Origin: Plicaturopsis crispa FD-325 SS-3
Taxonomy: Eukaryota; Basidiomycota; Agaricomycetes; Amylocorticiales; Amylocorticiaceae
Direction: 5' to 3'
NCBI GenBank assembly: GCA_000827205.1
Contig: KN832562.1
Coordinates: forward strand, 913,831 to 977,830
DNA: 64,000 bases
Shown piece after piece: positions 42,980 through 55,321 of this stretch. How positions within the stretch are numbered: the stretch's first letter is position 1; the number at the start of each line of letters is the position of its first letter. Under the pieces are notes generated by a model. That model saw nothing but the letters and a program-made list of their open reading frames with translations, was not told the DNA's origin and did not search any database. Made by a program: the position numbers and the translations under genes.

Positions 42980-45900
42980 CCTTGTTCGCCCCCCCTCCTC
43001 TGCGAACCGCCATATACACTTTCCGCCGCCTTCACATTCGTGCCGATACCACATCCCTATGTGGATCGCAGCCGCCACCACCCACACGCACTCTGTCTCC
43101 CATATTCAGTCTTGCCGCGTGCATAATGCCGATATCGTTATTGAGGACGCCCCCGCCGCGGCGCATTGGAGGGGCTACAGCATATGTAATATCTAATTCG
43201 CGCGCAGAGGGGACCGCTGGCGTCGCTCTCCGGCAGACTGCGCCCACGTCGTCTGCGCGCTGCATTTGTATCTATGGGCGTTGGGATGCTGGTTGATGAT
43301 CTTGCTATGGGTTTTCTTGCGTTGATTGCTTTCTCGTCTTTCTCTGCACATGCTTTTTTTCTCTCCACTCCGCATTTCTTGTTCCGTACACTACCACTAT
43401 ACGCGCTGATATCGACATACCACCGTCCAGATACTTATAAAATGTTGTATAATTTATTCATCGCTTTCACTCTGCCTCGGATTGCGTCCTCCTCCCCATC
43501 GCTCTGAACACTCCGTCTGCTCTCACTCTGTACTACTATCTACCTCGAGGGACTCTTGACTCTTGAGGGACATATGTTGCTGCTGCGGACAATGCCTATA
43601 GCTAGATCACACGACTCCCATCACAAATGTCAGGACCTTTGCCCTCGTCCTGCGCGCAGCACATGCGCACCCGTGCACGTTCTTGCCTATGCACCGTACG
43701 ACACTGATCATGCCACTTGGCGACCTTGGGACCCATCACACATACGATCTGTGTCTTGCGAGCATGTCCAACGAGCGTCGAGCGGAATGATCGATGTGGG
43801 GACGAGAAGCGACCTCCCCCGGATTCAGAAGCACTTCCCTGCCAGCGATGTCTTTCTCTTTCTGACATGACGTCGCCGCGCCCTGTTTCAACATTCACAG
43901 GCATGCACCCCCACAATCACGTCGAAGTATCGCCGCGACGCTCGCGGTAGCATAACAAACAGATCGGGCGCAGAAACAAGGATGGTGATGCACCCTGATC
44001 GAATTAAGGTCTCGGAGACAGCGTGCAGATAGCCTCGCGATAAAGGATTGGGCACCAGTGGGCAACTCGCCCGGAGACCAGATGGATAGGCAGCACTGGG
44101 GTTATCATGTGCACGCGTGGGTGTATCCGCGCCTCGCACCTCGCACGTTGCGTGCGTGCACGGGGGTCTTCTCCGGTTCCTCGAGGTTTAGCGACGCGTG
44201 TGGTGACGTCGCCAGTCGCCCGCGGGTCATCTTCGGGGGAAGGGGCAGGTTGGGGACAGGAGATGATAGAAGGCCCAACCCGTTGGAGCTGCAGTTATCA
44301 TAGGCTATCGTTGGCCGTGGAGGCACACGACCTGCGCGACGGGGTCGTCCTCGCTGATCCGATAGCGCGTGCACTGCGCCATTGGCTGCACGTCGAGCCT
44401 GCGATTCTCAATCCGTGGGATCGACTATCCGATTGATTATTCGGGATTTGTCCGCGTGCAGGCATATAGAGTCGCAGAGAATGAGAGAGAGACCCGGATG
44501 CTAAAAGCCTGAGCATGATCAGGCGCTTCTCCCGCGATTGTTGACGAGGACGGACACGTCGCGTGCGCACTTGCGAGGGCCACAGCTGCGATATGAGATA
44601 CATCGGAAAAAAGTGGTCGGTAGGTGTGCTCCTCCCTAGGTCGGTCGGTGCCAAATCAGTTGCAACCGTCATGCATGATCATGACAGCCTATGATATTGC
44701 GTGCCATCAGACGGGATCCGTACAGCTGAGAGCAAGGACTACTTATCTGATTCGATTCGGTGACCGCTGCAAAGGGGGACGGAGATGAACGCTTGGACAC
44801 GTTTCTTGTAATTGTGAACCAGAAGCACCGATAGATGGCATCGCGTTGCACTATACCAGCGGTGTGTGGCCAGCACAGTTCCCTCCGAGAATACCCTACT
44901 GGCCGCAGAAATAGATTTGATAATCGTGAGACGAGCAAGACGTTCTAGATGACGGCTAGGTCGTCGTCCCCTCCGTTGGTCGCGTCTTCCACGTCGTGGG
45001 TATGGCGCAAAAGAAAGGAAATCACGAAGATGAGGAGTGCTCGAAAGCCACCATGCTGCGATAGCGCGCATCTTCGAGATGGGAACGGGTGCATAGAGTG
45101 GGTGTCAAACCATCAAGTGGAAGCCTTTCGTCGCCCGTAAGGCGATAGGTCCGAGTTTGGTATTCAGCGCGCGCGTCGACGAACCTACAATGGTCCTTGG
45201 AGACCGGATGAAGATGAATAGGATCCGAGGAGAATAGTATAGTCAATGTCACAAAATTGCGCCATCTTCCCGCCACAGCTCAGTGTAGCACTCGAAATGA
45301 GGCGAGGACGTGTCCTCCTGCCCCAATGCCACTGCATGATCCGCATGCGTGCACTGATAAAATGTAATCAGCATGGCGGTGGCGGCGGCGGCGGCGGAAG
45401 GACACAGGAAGCGTAGACGCATTGAGAAGAGAGGCATAGAAGGGCATAGCTGGGAAGGAACAAGACGATACGTGAGCTTCAGCCACGCACGTCATGGGCA
45501 ATATAAAAATCGGTGAACTTCTGAGCTTCGAAGCGATACACACCTGGGGAATCATGCACGCCGCCCCCTGCCGCGGCGGACAAACAGCTTCCTGTTCCTG
45601 CTCCCACCATTCGGATGAAAAGCATGACCATGGAGCATCACGGAAGGTGCTCGCATGTCGAATATGTGCAAGCGGAACCGTCCGACCAGGAGCAAGCTGC
45701 GCGTTTGCATCGTGGAGATTAACCGTATCTGTGAGCGTCGATTAAATGGGGATGTCGAGCGCGTTATCCACGATTAATTGACCATGGAAAAGGCGGTGGA
45801 TATTCGGGGGGTGGATTTCAAATGCCCGCACTTATCTTCGAATAAATAGGCACTGCATGGGAAGAACCCTGCTTCAAGGTGATGAGAACGCATCACACCC

Positions 45901-46488
45901 GAGCGAATGGGACATTGCACACCTACCTTAATTGAATGACCCTGGCGTAACTTAGATAGTTCAGAGCTCAGGGGGCATCCTGGGAGATACGTCACGGCGG
46001 CCGTGTCCTATTGCTGTAGAATACGGACAGCTGGATGTTTCCGATAGTCGGGCGAGAAGACCCTGCTAAGGAATAGTGAGACAAAGTTGAGCTAGACTAG
46101 AAAGTCCTGGACGTACCAGAGATATCTGGCATCTAAGAGACCCTGCAGGATGTCACCCAGCAGGCGAAACGACGTGCTTCCCATACTGCCGGTGTTCTAG
46201 TCAGTACAACTGCTGTCATGCGATATTTACGCACGTTCCCTATAATGTTCACGGTGCAGAAGTGCGCCAGTACAGTGTATTGTCTGGTCACAGTCGAGAC
46301 CTACATCCTCAAAGCCCAAGTGAAGGACGTGGATCGCTGCACACGACATGAAGGTACGGGAGAGAAAATGAAAAACAGTCGCGTCGCGTATGGCGGCACT
46401 TCCCACGTGGTGCATCCGGATCGGGAACTTTCAAGTTGGCGCACCCGACGCTCAGCCACCTGAAAGTCAAGCTTGCCTCCGTACCACC
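42980..46488. other. Gene-poor region upstream of SDHAF2
   Basis: No recognisable coding sequence. Present are a TATA-like element with pyrimidine-rich leader near 43436-43560, another near 45500, and a short GGC/GGT triplet run at about 45373-45400. None leads to a frame with domain or splice support. Confidence 0.4.
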
Positions 46489-47018
46489 ATGTCGATTTTC
46501 CACCGTTGCTTTGCCCTTGCTCAGCCTTCAAAAAACCTTGGCCGCATGCTGTCTACAACGTCGCGCCTGCACGCTGATCCCTGGCCGCTACCGCACACGC
46601 CTCAGCATCTTGCCGCCACCGCTACGCCCTCAGAACTGCCGCCCCCCGTACCTCTCCCACGTCCAGACGAGAAGGTATCGACGATGCGCGCACGCCTCGT
46701 GTATCAGAGTCGAAAGCGCGGTACGCTCGAAAGCGACTTGCTTCTGAGCACTTTCGCCAGGGATTTCTTGGCCGATATGCAAGAGGAGGAGTTGCGGGAG
46801 TATGACAAAGTACGTCATTGCAGACATGGATAGGGTGTTGTAGCTGAACGTCTGCTCTATAGTTACTAGATGAGCCGGACTGGGACATCTACTACTGGGC
46901 TACGGGAAAGCGAGAGCGGCCTGAGCGATGGGCGAATTCTGCTGTCCTGGAGAAACTTGCAGTGCATGCGAGGAACGAGGGAAAAGTCGTCCGGCGGATG
47001 CCCGCTCTTTCAGATTGA
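46489..47018 (+). CDS. SDH5: Succinate dehydrogenase assembly factor 2, mitochondrial
   Basis: Two exons (46489-46809, 46863-47018) encode 158 residues. An Arg/Ser/Leu-rich presequence ([19 protein letters not shown]) targets mitochondria. The SDHAF2 core has [39 protein letters not shown], and [15 protein letters not shown]. The factor promotes covalent attachment of FAD to the catalytic subunit of succinate dehydrogenase (complex II). The intron falls at the usual spot in the core helix bundle. Length matches the family. It converges with the dehydrogenase gene 195 bp downstream. Confidence 0.95.
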
Positions 47019-47213
47019 AGCTGGAATGACTGGAGGAGAACGTTGTACGCTAGACTTGGCCATGAAGCAGCATCTGTATGGCTTACGAGATATCCAAATG
47101 ACAAAACATGGTCCACGTTCACTTCTATCCTTCCCTTTGCTCATGGCAGGTCTTACGAACATGGTGGCTTCTGCACTACACCGGGCATACACTTCTGCCT
47201 GCAAGGAGGCTGC

Positions 47214-48358
47214 TCAAAACACGGTTCCGCCACCTGGGAGAAGATATTTGGCCCCTTCAGGACACGCACACATCAATTGCAAAACAAAGTACTGACCATC
47301 TACCACAAAGTCCGCTCCGTTCACATACCTCCCGGCTCTTTGGGCACAGATCATAACCGCAACACCCGCTACCTCGTCCGGTGCCCCCATCCTTCCCATC
47401 GGATTTCTCTGCATCCAAGAGCTCCGCCCGACTTCAAGGCCCTCGCCCTCGTTGAGGATAGTATCCATATACCCCGGACTGATGGAGTTCACGCGGATAC
47501 CATAGCGTGCCCACTCCGCCGCGAGCGACGACTTCAGCGCGAGCAGCGCTGCCTTCGACGCATTGTACGCGGCCTGCGGCTGCGGGAAGTTCGTGCGGTG
47601 GGCAGAGATAGAGGCGGTCAGCAGGATGGACCCGCCGGTGCCCAGCGCGATCATGTGCCTGTTTGACACCTGGTCAGCGCGGGTTGGGGTGCGATGTTCG
47701 TACGTGGTAGCCGGAGGATACTTGCTTTCCGGCGGCTTGGGCACATAACCAGCTGCCCGTCGTGTTTACGTCGATGAGGCGGCGCCAGTCATCGACAGGA
47801 AAGTCTACGCTGTGCGCCGCCCCTACGACGCCGGCGAAGCACAGTAACATATCGACACTGCCCATCTTCTCTTTCGCGTCATTCATGGCCTAGATGAAAG
47901 ATTAGCTGGGTGTATATAAGGTATATTGAGACGACGCGCCTGTTCGACACCGGCTGCATCCCGTACGTCAACCTTCGCTGGTAGAACCTGTGCATTTGGG
48001 AATTCCCGGACAAGACCTGCAGCTGCCTCAGCCGGATGCGAAACGTCCATGAGGCATAGCTTCGACAGTCCGTGTTCGAGTAACGCGCGCGCTGTCGCGA
48101 GTGCTAGTGCACCTGATCCACCTGTGACTGTAGCACGCCATCATATGAGGATCATATACATATGGAAAACATGGGTTGAAGAGACTTACTGACGGCATTA
48201 CCGTGCACCGCGAATCGCGCTGCAGCGCGTTCTGCTGGAGACAGGGATTCGGGGAGAGGAGGCAGCGGTGCTGTGAGTGGATTTGACGCGGTGGAAAGCG
48301 TCATGCAGGGGAGCTGACGCGCCGTGAGCTCCGCGCGTGCTGTAGGATCTGCAGACAT
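47214..48358 (-). CDS. NAD(P)-dependent short-chain dehydrogenase/reductase
   Basis: Multi-exon gene starting at 48358 (MSADPTARAELTARQ). The Rossmann loop (VITGGSGALALATARALL) spans the first intron. Next come the cofactor-acidic strand (KLCLMDVSHPAEA), the CFAGVVG segment equivalent to the NNAG motif, the catalytic Ser in LLTASISA and the active-site YxxxK as YNASK. The C terminus ends FVVDGGGTVF after a last intron. The N-terminal extension before the Rossmann fold and the overall look resemble fungal sorbose reductase / arabinitol- or mannitol-type polyol dehydrogenases. The exact sugar substrate is inference. All catalytic residues are intact. Confidence 0.9.
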
Positions 48359-49426
48359 TCTTTGTATCAGTAGGCGGGGGTTTGTTTATGGGTTGTCGAA
48401 GAGGTGTAAAGGTAGTCTTACTTTAGTGCTGGGCATTTATCGATGTCATTTCGCGTACTGTCGGAGAAGGGTCCGCGGTAAGCGTCTAAAATGTGGGGAA
48501 TGCGGGGGTTCCTCTTCGCGGGGCTTTAGCGAGCTATAGATGTTTTGATAAGGTCCCATGTCCACGACCTGTGTCCACAGTGGCTGGGACATGACCATAA
48601 AAGCTGTCGGCCGAGTGACCGTGCTCTGGCTGGATCAGAGCAGTCCAATGGGGACAATTCAAATTTGAACGCGAAAAAATTCGACACGCTGATCCTAGGC
48701 CATGTTCTGCAATGTTGATATTATTCAAGTCGTCCTGGAGGCTACGGAGCCTTGAAATATGCCAAACGGAAGTAGGACTTACAAGCACGTTCACTGGCAG
48801 GCTTCGAACAAGTATCGGTAGGCGTTGCGCGCTCGGTAAATCCCGGTGGCGCTGAGTTGCCCTTTTGCGGCCCTTGCAATTTCTGCAAAACAAACACATA
48901 AAGTGCACAGAATCAGTTTTCACCACAGCATGAAGTCGGGGGACATGCGGCAGCACGATAACAGATTCTTACCTACATTGACCAGCAGGCAAAAGGGAGG
49001 CAAAAGAATTACGGCGCACGTCGCGACAGTTGCAAGCGAAACCGTGCGAAGTCGGTTTTGCAGAGGCAAACTTGGCAAGCCAACCTGGAATTTCTTTTGC
49101 CTGCCTCCTCCCACCAAACGCTTTTCCTACCTTGAATTACTGCGCGTTCGCCGCCGCCGCCTGGCTTCAACTATAGCCTACATAACTGCTCCAAACTTAC
49201 TCATAAATCGGTCAACTTTCCCGACCTCCAAATTCGACCGCTACGCTTGCGCGTACACCACACGATCACCTCCTGCCTTTTTTTCTGTGCCGCACCTTCG
49301 TCGACCGCTGCAGATTTTGTGCCATCCATTATACAACTATAACAAAGACTATAGCACGTCTCAATAACGCCTACAATATCTTACCCTGAACGCCACCCAA
49401 CTCTGAATTTCCAATAACATATCGCA
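48359..49426. promoter_or_regulatory. Divergent intergenic region, dehydrogenase and DHH1 promoters
   Basis: About 1.07 kb between divergent starts. The 200 bp before 49427 are C/T/A-rich, as expected for a highly expressed fungal gene leader. No supported open frame. Confidence 0.4.
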
Positions 49427-51080
49427 ATGTCGCAACAACAATCCTCTTCCTCCTCCACGTGAGTTTTCGACTTTGGATATGTGAAATATGAGTCTAACAG
49501 TCCTGCCTTAGCCCCGCTAGCTCCACCCCAACATCCCTCGAGCCCTGGAAAGCAGGGCTTCGCGCGCCACCCAAAGACGCCCGCCCACAAACTGAAGATG
49601 TCACCGCAACAAAGGGCATCGAATTCGAGGACATGTTCCTCCGGCGCGAGCTCCTCATGGGCATATTCGAGGCCGGATTTGAGAAGCCCTCGCCCATCCA
49701 AGAAGAAGCGATCCCTACCGCACTGACAAAACGCGATGTCCTGGCTCGCGCCAAGAACGGCACGGGTAAGACCGCCGCCTTCGTCATACCCGCACTGCAG
49801 CAGGTCGACGTACAGAAGAATAAGATCCAGGCCCTCCTCCTCGTGCCCACGCGCGAACTCGCGCTGCAGACAAGTCAGGTGTGCAAGGCGCTCGGGAAGC
49901 ACATGGGCGTGCAGGTCATGGTCACGACGGGCGGCACGACGCTCAAGGACGACATTTTGCGTCTTAGCGAAACCGTGCACGTGCTCGTCGGCACGCCTGG
50001 ACGTATACTGGATCTTGCGGGGAAGAGTGTGGCGGACCTGAGCGAGTGCCCGGTGTTCGTGATGGACGAGGCGGACAAGCTGCTGTCGCCCGAGTTTGCA
50101 CCGGTCATGGAGCAACTGTTAAGCTTCTGCCCAAGCGACCGTCAGGTCATGCTCTTCAGCGCTACCTTCCCCATGATCGTGAAAGACTTCAAGGCGCGTC
50201 GCGTCAATTTCATTATGTGCACGAGTACTAATTTTGGCGCAGGACAAACATATGAATCAACCATACGAGATCAATCTCATGGACGAACTGACCCTGCGTG
50301 GTGTCACGCAATATTACGCCTACGTCGAGGAGCGACAAAAGGTGCACTGTCTCAACACACTGTTCTCCAAGGTATGTCCGCGTCTGTACGTCCCGGTCGT
50401 ACGTGTTGCTCATATCGTCGCAGCTCCAAATCAACCAGTCCATTATCTTCTGTAACTCCACCAACCGCGTCGAGCTGCTCGCCAAAAAGGTCACGGAGCT
50501 CGGCTACTCGTGTTTCTACTCGCACGCCAAGATGCTGCAGGCGCACCGCAACCGCGTCTTCCACGACTTCCGCAACGGCGTGTGCCGCAACCTCGTCTGC
50601 TCGGACCTCCTCACGCGCGGTATCGACATTCAAGCCGTGAACGTCGTCATCAACTTCGACTTCCCCAAGAACTCCGAGACGTACCTCCACCGCATCGGCC
50701 GCTCGGGGCGCTTCGGACACCTCGGGCTCGCCATCAACCTCGTCACGTACGAGGACAGGTTCAACCTGTACCGCATCGAGCAGGAGCTCGGCACGGAGAT
50801 CATGCCCATCCCGCAGCAGATCGACAAGGGCCTCTACGTCGCGCCGGGCACCGCGGACGAGAGCGGCGGGCAGAAGCCGGGCGTGCAGGGCCAGACATCG
50901 CAGCAGCAGCAGTTGCAGCGGCAGCAAGGCCCCGCGCGGCCGCCCCAGCAGCAGCAGCCGGCACAGGGCCAGATCGTGTACCAGAGCAACGGGCGGGCGA
51001 GTGCGAACGGTGCGCCTCTCCAGATACAGGGATTGGCCGCGCGGACGCAGGCACGGACTGGCGCGCAGGTGGCGCGATGA
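49427..51080 (+). CDS. DHH1: DEAD-box RNA helicase Dhh1 (DDX6)
   Basis: Four exons (49427-49458, 49512-50193, 50243-50371, 50424-51080) give 499 residues. Motifs in order: Q motif with [19 protein letters not shown], Ia PTRELALQ, Ib [41 protein letters not shown]. The Gln/Pro-rich tail (QQQQLQRQQ) is typical of fungal Dhh1. The protein represses translation and promotes decapping in P-bodies. The third exon starts [13 protein letters not shown]. The second intron has a TACTAAT branch site but no GT at the position that would keep the family sequence: either a GC donor at 50194 is used, or a GT at 50203 adds three residues (ARR). Confidence 0.95.
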
Positions 51081-51706
51081 GGCGAGAGGGACGGGGGCGG
51101 GAGTGTAGGGTGTGGAGGAGAGCGAACGAACGCAACAACACCATGGAGTATTCTATGGACCCAGCCGTTTATTCTCGACCAGACGACTCATTTGTGGGAC
51201 TGGCCGTCGCTGCTCTCATCTTCCTGGTTGATACACATGTGGCATTCGTGGAATACATGCTGTTTTCGTTCGCCTCCGACGTCTCTGCAACTAGTAAGCC
51301 CTGGTATCCTTCAGACGATCTCGGAACGGTCCATTGGGCATAATAACGAGTCGACAGAGAGCGTGAGGCGTGGACCTGGATGTTGAAATAATGAAAAGCT
51401 GATATCTACACGAGAGTTGCGAAGGAAGCTAGCATTCAGCAGATAGCGCCGCGATGAAGAGCAGGAGCAACACGGGAAACCCAGTATCTCTCTCGTCTCC
51501 GATCGGTGCATCGATATTTAACTTTGAGTCTGACAGGTTTGCGTGTTCCTCGTTCAACCATGCATATGGTCATACATCCTGAATCATCCCAAGTACCTCC
51601 GAATGTGACTCAACCAGAGGCCACTATACTTACTAAGTATCGATAGTTGACCACATCCCAACTTCCGCCCCATTCAACTGACCTCTAGATCTGTACAGTA
51701 CGTACG
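51081..51706. other. Intergenic region between DHH1 and the acetyltransferase cluster
   Basis: 3' end of DHH1 and promoter of copy A. No supported open frame. Confidence 0.4.
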
Positions 51707-52601
51707 ATGCAGTCGGTGCCAGACATCCCGAGCGACATGTACCGCACTGCGCGGCTCGTCTACCGGGCGTACGAGGAGCCCGACATGGACCACATCGTGT
51801 CGTGGATGCAGGACCCGCAGTTCGCGTCCAGCCTCTCCCGCCGGGCGCCCAAGTGCGTACAAGTCCACACAGTCGTTATGAGCTCCCATCTGACCGCCGG
51901 AAACACAAACACGACTGGCAGACCGCAAAGCAAGCACGACATGTCGGGTCCGTGGAACGCGTGGCTTTCTGCAGCACTCCTCCGGCGAGTCCAGCTTGCA
52001 CTGCGCTACACATAAGTACACCAGGACTGAACTTGTGCATCAGTGCGATTGTGTGCCTGCCATCCGAGGCGGATCCCTTAGCCGCAGGGACGCCGATCGG
52101 GCTAGTCTACCTCGCGGGCACCGACCCCGCGCTCGCGCACAACAGGACCACCGAGCTGTCTGTATTCTTCGGCCCGCGGTTCCACGGCCAAGGGTACGGG
52201 ACCGAGGCGGTAAGGTGGGCGCTGGAGATGGCGTTCATGCGCCTGGGCCTGCACCGCGTGTTTCTGAGCACGCACGGCTGGCATGCAGCGGCGCGGCGGG
52301 CGTATGAGAAAGCGTACGTGGACTGTCGAATCAGCGGCTCATACAGTAACTCGATTGTGACGCGTTCTAACTTGCTTGCCTACATAGCGGGTTCACGCTT
52401 GAGGGGACGAGCAGGAAGGCCGTGTTCAGGGAGGGGCGCTTTTGGGATATAATCCAAATGTGTGTGTATTTTCCCGTCGTTCGTAAGCGGTTGTTTTTTG
52501 GTCGCGTTGCTGACCGTCTGCGCAGGGGGATTCTAGAGGAGGAATGGTTTGCGCTACAGGGAGAGGATGGTTCTCGCGAGAAATCAGAGAAGAAGACATG
52601 A
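51707..52601 (+). CDS. GNAT-family acetyltransferase, copy A
   Basis: Five exons (51707-51852, 51922-51984, 52044-52313, 52388-52459, 52526-52601) give 208 residues. The N terminus (DIPSDMYRTARLVYRAY) and the acetyl-CoA loop GQGYGTEAVRW, followed by AFMRLGLHRVFLSTHG and RRAYEKA, mark the GNAT fold. The tail GILEEEWFALQ is shared by the whole local family. The enzyme would move an acetyl group from acetyl-CoA to an unknown amine. Intron phases match copies C and E. The donor of intron 2 (after 51984) reads GC where the paralogues have GT; a GC-AG intron keeps the frame exactly. It is the first of six copies in the next 12 kb. Confidence 0.85.
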
Positions 52602-53727
52602 CACGTACACATACAATGTAGCGAAAACGGCAACGGTGGAAGATGTTGCATTCCCTCCGCGCGAAATATCTGGGGTACGGCTGAATGAGTGCGAGCCGGT
52701 GGAATCGGTGCGTGACGACCGCAATTGGGTGGCATGCAGAGGATTTGGATACGCAGGCTTGCGCGGCGCTGAGGATGACACAGCGTAGAGTGCATGCGGG
52801 GAATCGGCGCGTGCACAAGACGACACAGAACATCGCACCGCGGACTCGGACTCGGAAGTCTACTAGCAGGATGCAATCGCGATCCGCAGCGTCTGTTACC
52901 TGCATGCCATAGTGTGTGCGTCAGCCTCTGCCGCATTTGCAGGATCGTCGTTCTGGACAAGACAAGCATACCTCGTTCATGCACGAGTTGTAAGGCATGC
53001 CCGACGCGTGGAGGGTCTTGACAGGCAGTATCAGATCGATAGAGAAGAGAAAGTCACGGTGGCATGGCCGGCGGCCAGTACGGTTGCTTTACCAGTTGGC
53101 TTGAAGTAGGCGTCGGAACTCTAGGAGACTACTGGGAGACTGTGGCTATTATTCATCATCGCTGCGGCAGCGGCGGAATACATGGCTGAAGCCACTGCTC
53201 ATAGCGCAATTGCTGTATTATTTGATACTGAACGTGCACAAGTAAGTTGCGTACTCCAGAGAAGATATAAAGTGGCTGTTCACCTTTTTCTACATGACGG
53301 CGAGAGGAAACTCCTGGAAACTCGCGTCGTGGACCCCGCGTCGAAGTGCGAGTTCGCCGTGTCCTCTGGATTATCTGGATTCTGTTCTGGTACGGTCACT
53401 ATCGATCATATCTGTATACCTCTCCGAACCATGCCGTTTACACGTCGAACGCTCAAGTGTCTCAAGAAAGCAAGAAAGCACCAAGAAAGATACCGCAGCT
53501 TCCAATTCGGAGCCGTTACGGTCAAACACGAGGCTCGTGCGTGTACGGCAACTGGCAGTTCAGCACCCTGCGCAAAACCATAATGTGCCCACGACAAGCC
53601 CACGACTCTTCACGCTGCCAGCAGGCTCATATCTGTACTATATCTATATCGACAGTAAACCATGCTCTTCCTCCTCTCTGAAGTCTGGCTCCGTGCCCGT
53701 CTCCTCCTCCACCGCCTGCGCCTCGCC
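52602..53727. other. Intergenic region with one copy of a direct repeat
   Basis: Holds the 3' end of copy A, the 0.3-kb direct repeat (53101-53405) and the promoter of the coiled-coil gene. No complete gene supported. Confidence 0.4.
53101..53405 (+). repeat. Direct repeat, copy 1
   Basis: Matches 56546-56830 in the same orientation. Both begin ttgaagtaggcgtcggaact, run through a GGC-rich run and an ATG (53182, MAEATAHSA), and share a splice-donor-like site after GTGCACA. Small indels separate the two. The repeated ATG with conserved donor suggests a relic first exon carried along with a promoter. Confidence 0.75.
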
Positions 53728-54801
53728 ATGACGGAATCTACACCCCAACACGATATGCGCTTCTTCAACGAAGTGCCCAAGGAATGGCCCCTGGACGCCC
53801 TCACCGAGCGCCTACTTTCCTACAAGAATCACAGCACGTACCAAATCACCCATCTCAAGCAGTACAAACACAGGAGCCGGCCCGCCACACACGAGTTCGT
53901 GCTCGCGCTCGTGAGTTACGAGGAGCCCGACGGGCGCAGCGGCGAAGGCGCGCTCATCCTCGAGCGCTGCACCCAGCCCACGGCCGTGCAGCACGCGCGC
54001 TCCATGTCCGACAGCGACCTGCGCACGCTCTCCTCCTACTCCACGCACTCCCTGCAGACCGCCTCGCACAACTCCTCCATCTCCAGCTCGAGCGCCGTGC
54101 CCGCGTACGACAAGGTGACGCTCGCGGCGACGCCCGAGGCGCTGCTCCTCGGGCGCAACGCTAAGCGGCTGCGCACGTTCGAGGTCGACATGAACTTCGC
54201 GGAGAGGTCGTGCATGAAGCTCGTGGAGATGGCGAATTTGGTGCACGATGAGTTCCCCCAGTATCACCTGCAGAAGACTCAATGTTACTTTTTCGGGAGT
54301 TTGCTGTACGAGCTGTTCACGCGCATTGTGCGCGATACGTCGAAGGACTTCGTGCCTAACCCGAGGCCGCCGCTTTTGGGCCGCGTTGCGTTTACCAACG
54401 TTTCCATCGGGCAGCCGCCCGATTCGGTGGTTCTGGCCCTTGTTAAGTTGTTTGAGGAGAGGACGTGGCCTGCAGCGGTGCAAGTAAGCCTGCCATTTCC
54501 CTTCCCATCTTTGTGTGACTGAATTTCCGGATTGTAGCGGATCAATGCACGTGAACAGGAACATGCTGCGGAAATCGCTGCGGCTACTAGAGCTGCTGAT
54601 GAGCGGACCAGGGCAGCTGAGGAACGGGCCGAGGAACAGGCCAGGAGGGCAGACGAGCGAGATAGAGCGGCTGAGGAGCGGGCCAGGGCAGCTGAGGAGC
54701 GGACCAGGGCAGCTGAGCAGGCAATGGCGGAAATGGAGGCACAGATGGAGGCGCGCATCGCGGCCGAGCTGGCAAGGAGGGAGGCGGCCAGAGTAGCGTG
54801 A
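53728..54801 (+). CDS. 339-aa protein with C-terminal coiled coil
   Basis: Two exons (53728-54483, 54538-54801). The first exon encodes a globular part (RFFNEVPKEWPLDALTERLL, KNHSTYQITHLKQYKHRSR, MNFAERSCMKLVEMANLVHD). The second is almost wholly a highly charged coiled coil of repeated AAEERARAAEERTR heptads. The start at 53728 was preferred over an in-frame ATG at 53661-53663 because TATA-like sequence sits at 53639-53650. I have seen similar uncharacterised proteins in wood-decay fungi but know no function. The coiled coil points to oligomerisation. It sits between acetyltransferase copies A and B. Confidence 0.78.
54538..54798 (+). repeat. Coding repeat of Arg/Glu/Ala heptads
   Basis: Internally repetitive DNA (gcggctgaggagcgggcc and variants) encoding the coiled coil. 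It also creates long meaningless open frames on the opposite strand. Confidence 0.7.
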
Positions 54802-55321
54802 GCACGCGGTCCTTGTCGATCTTGCTCTATAACATCCTGCTGTCGTATCGCTCTCAGTTGTCGCGTTTGCTTTCAGTCGTCGTGTTTGCTTTCGTACGCC
54901 TCTCGCGGACATTTCGTCTCGCCTCAATGTTTTCCTTAGATTTGTGCTGCTGTACGTACGTCGATGCTCGTTGTCACATATACATTCCTCATTGCAAGAT
55001 CACGATACCTTGAAGCTTGGACGGGACTCTCTGAACCTACTCAACGGTGCTGCGTTTAACCACCACCACTCTCGTATCTATCTTGCTATGGAGCATAGAG
55101 CCAAGCAACAACGGACATATCACCCGCCACGACGTACGCACGTATGTCTCCGGATCCAAGATATGAGTAGATTCGATTGGCCTGGTGCGCGAAAGGGTGC
55201 ATGTATTACAATGCGCGTTGTAGGAACTAGTATGCGTGGGTCGCGTATCATGCCTGCGATACCTGGGGCCTGACTCGGAGCTGCAGCCTCAGTCTGCGAT
55301 GCACCAGCCGCCCCCGCTGCA
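54802..55321. other. Intergenic region
   Basis: 3' side of the coiled-coil gene and of pseudogene B. No supported open frame. Confidence 0.4.

Noticed and set aside
45490-45745. TATA-like element followed by a Cys/His-rich short frame, possible metallothionein
   Set aside because: The Cys spacing does not follow a known metallothionein pattern and the frame ends in a Val/Ser tail without support.
53812-54927. A 371-codon open frame on the minus strand
   Set aside because: It is the antisense of the coiled-coil gene; the repeated Glu/Arg/Ala codons and GC-rich third positions keep the opposite strand open. No splice or domain support.
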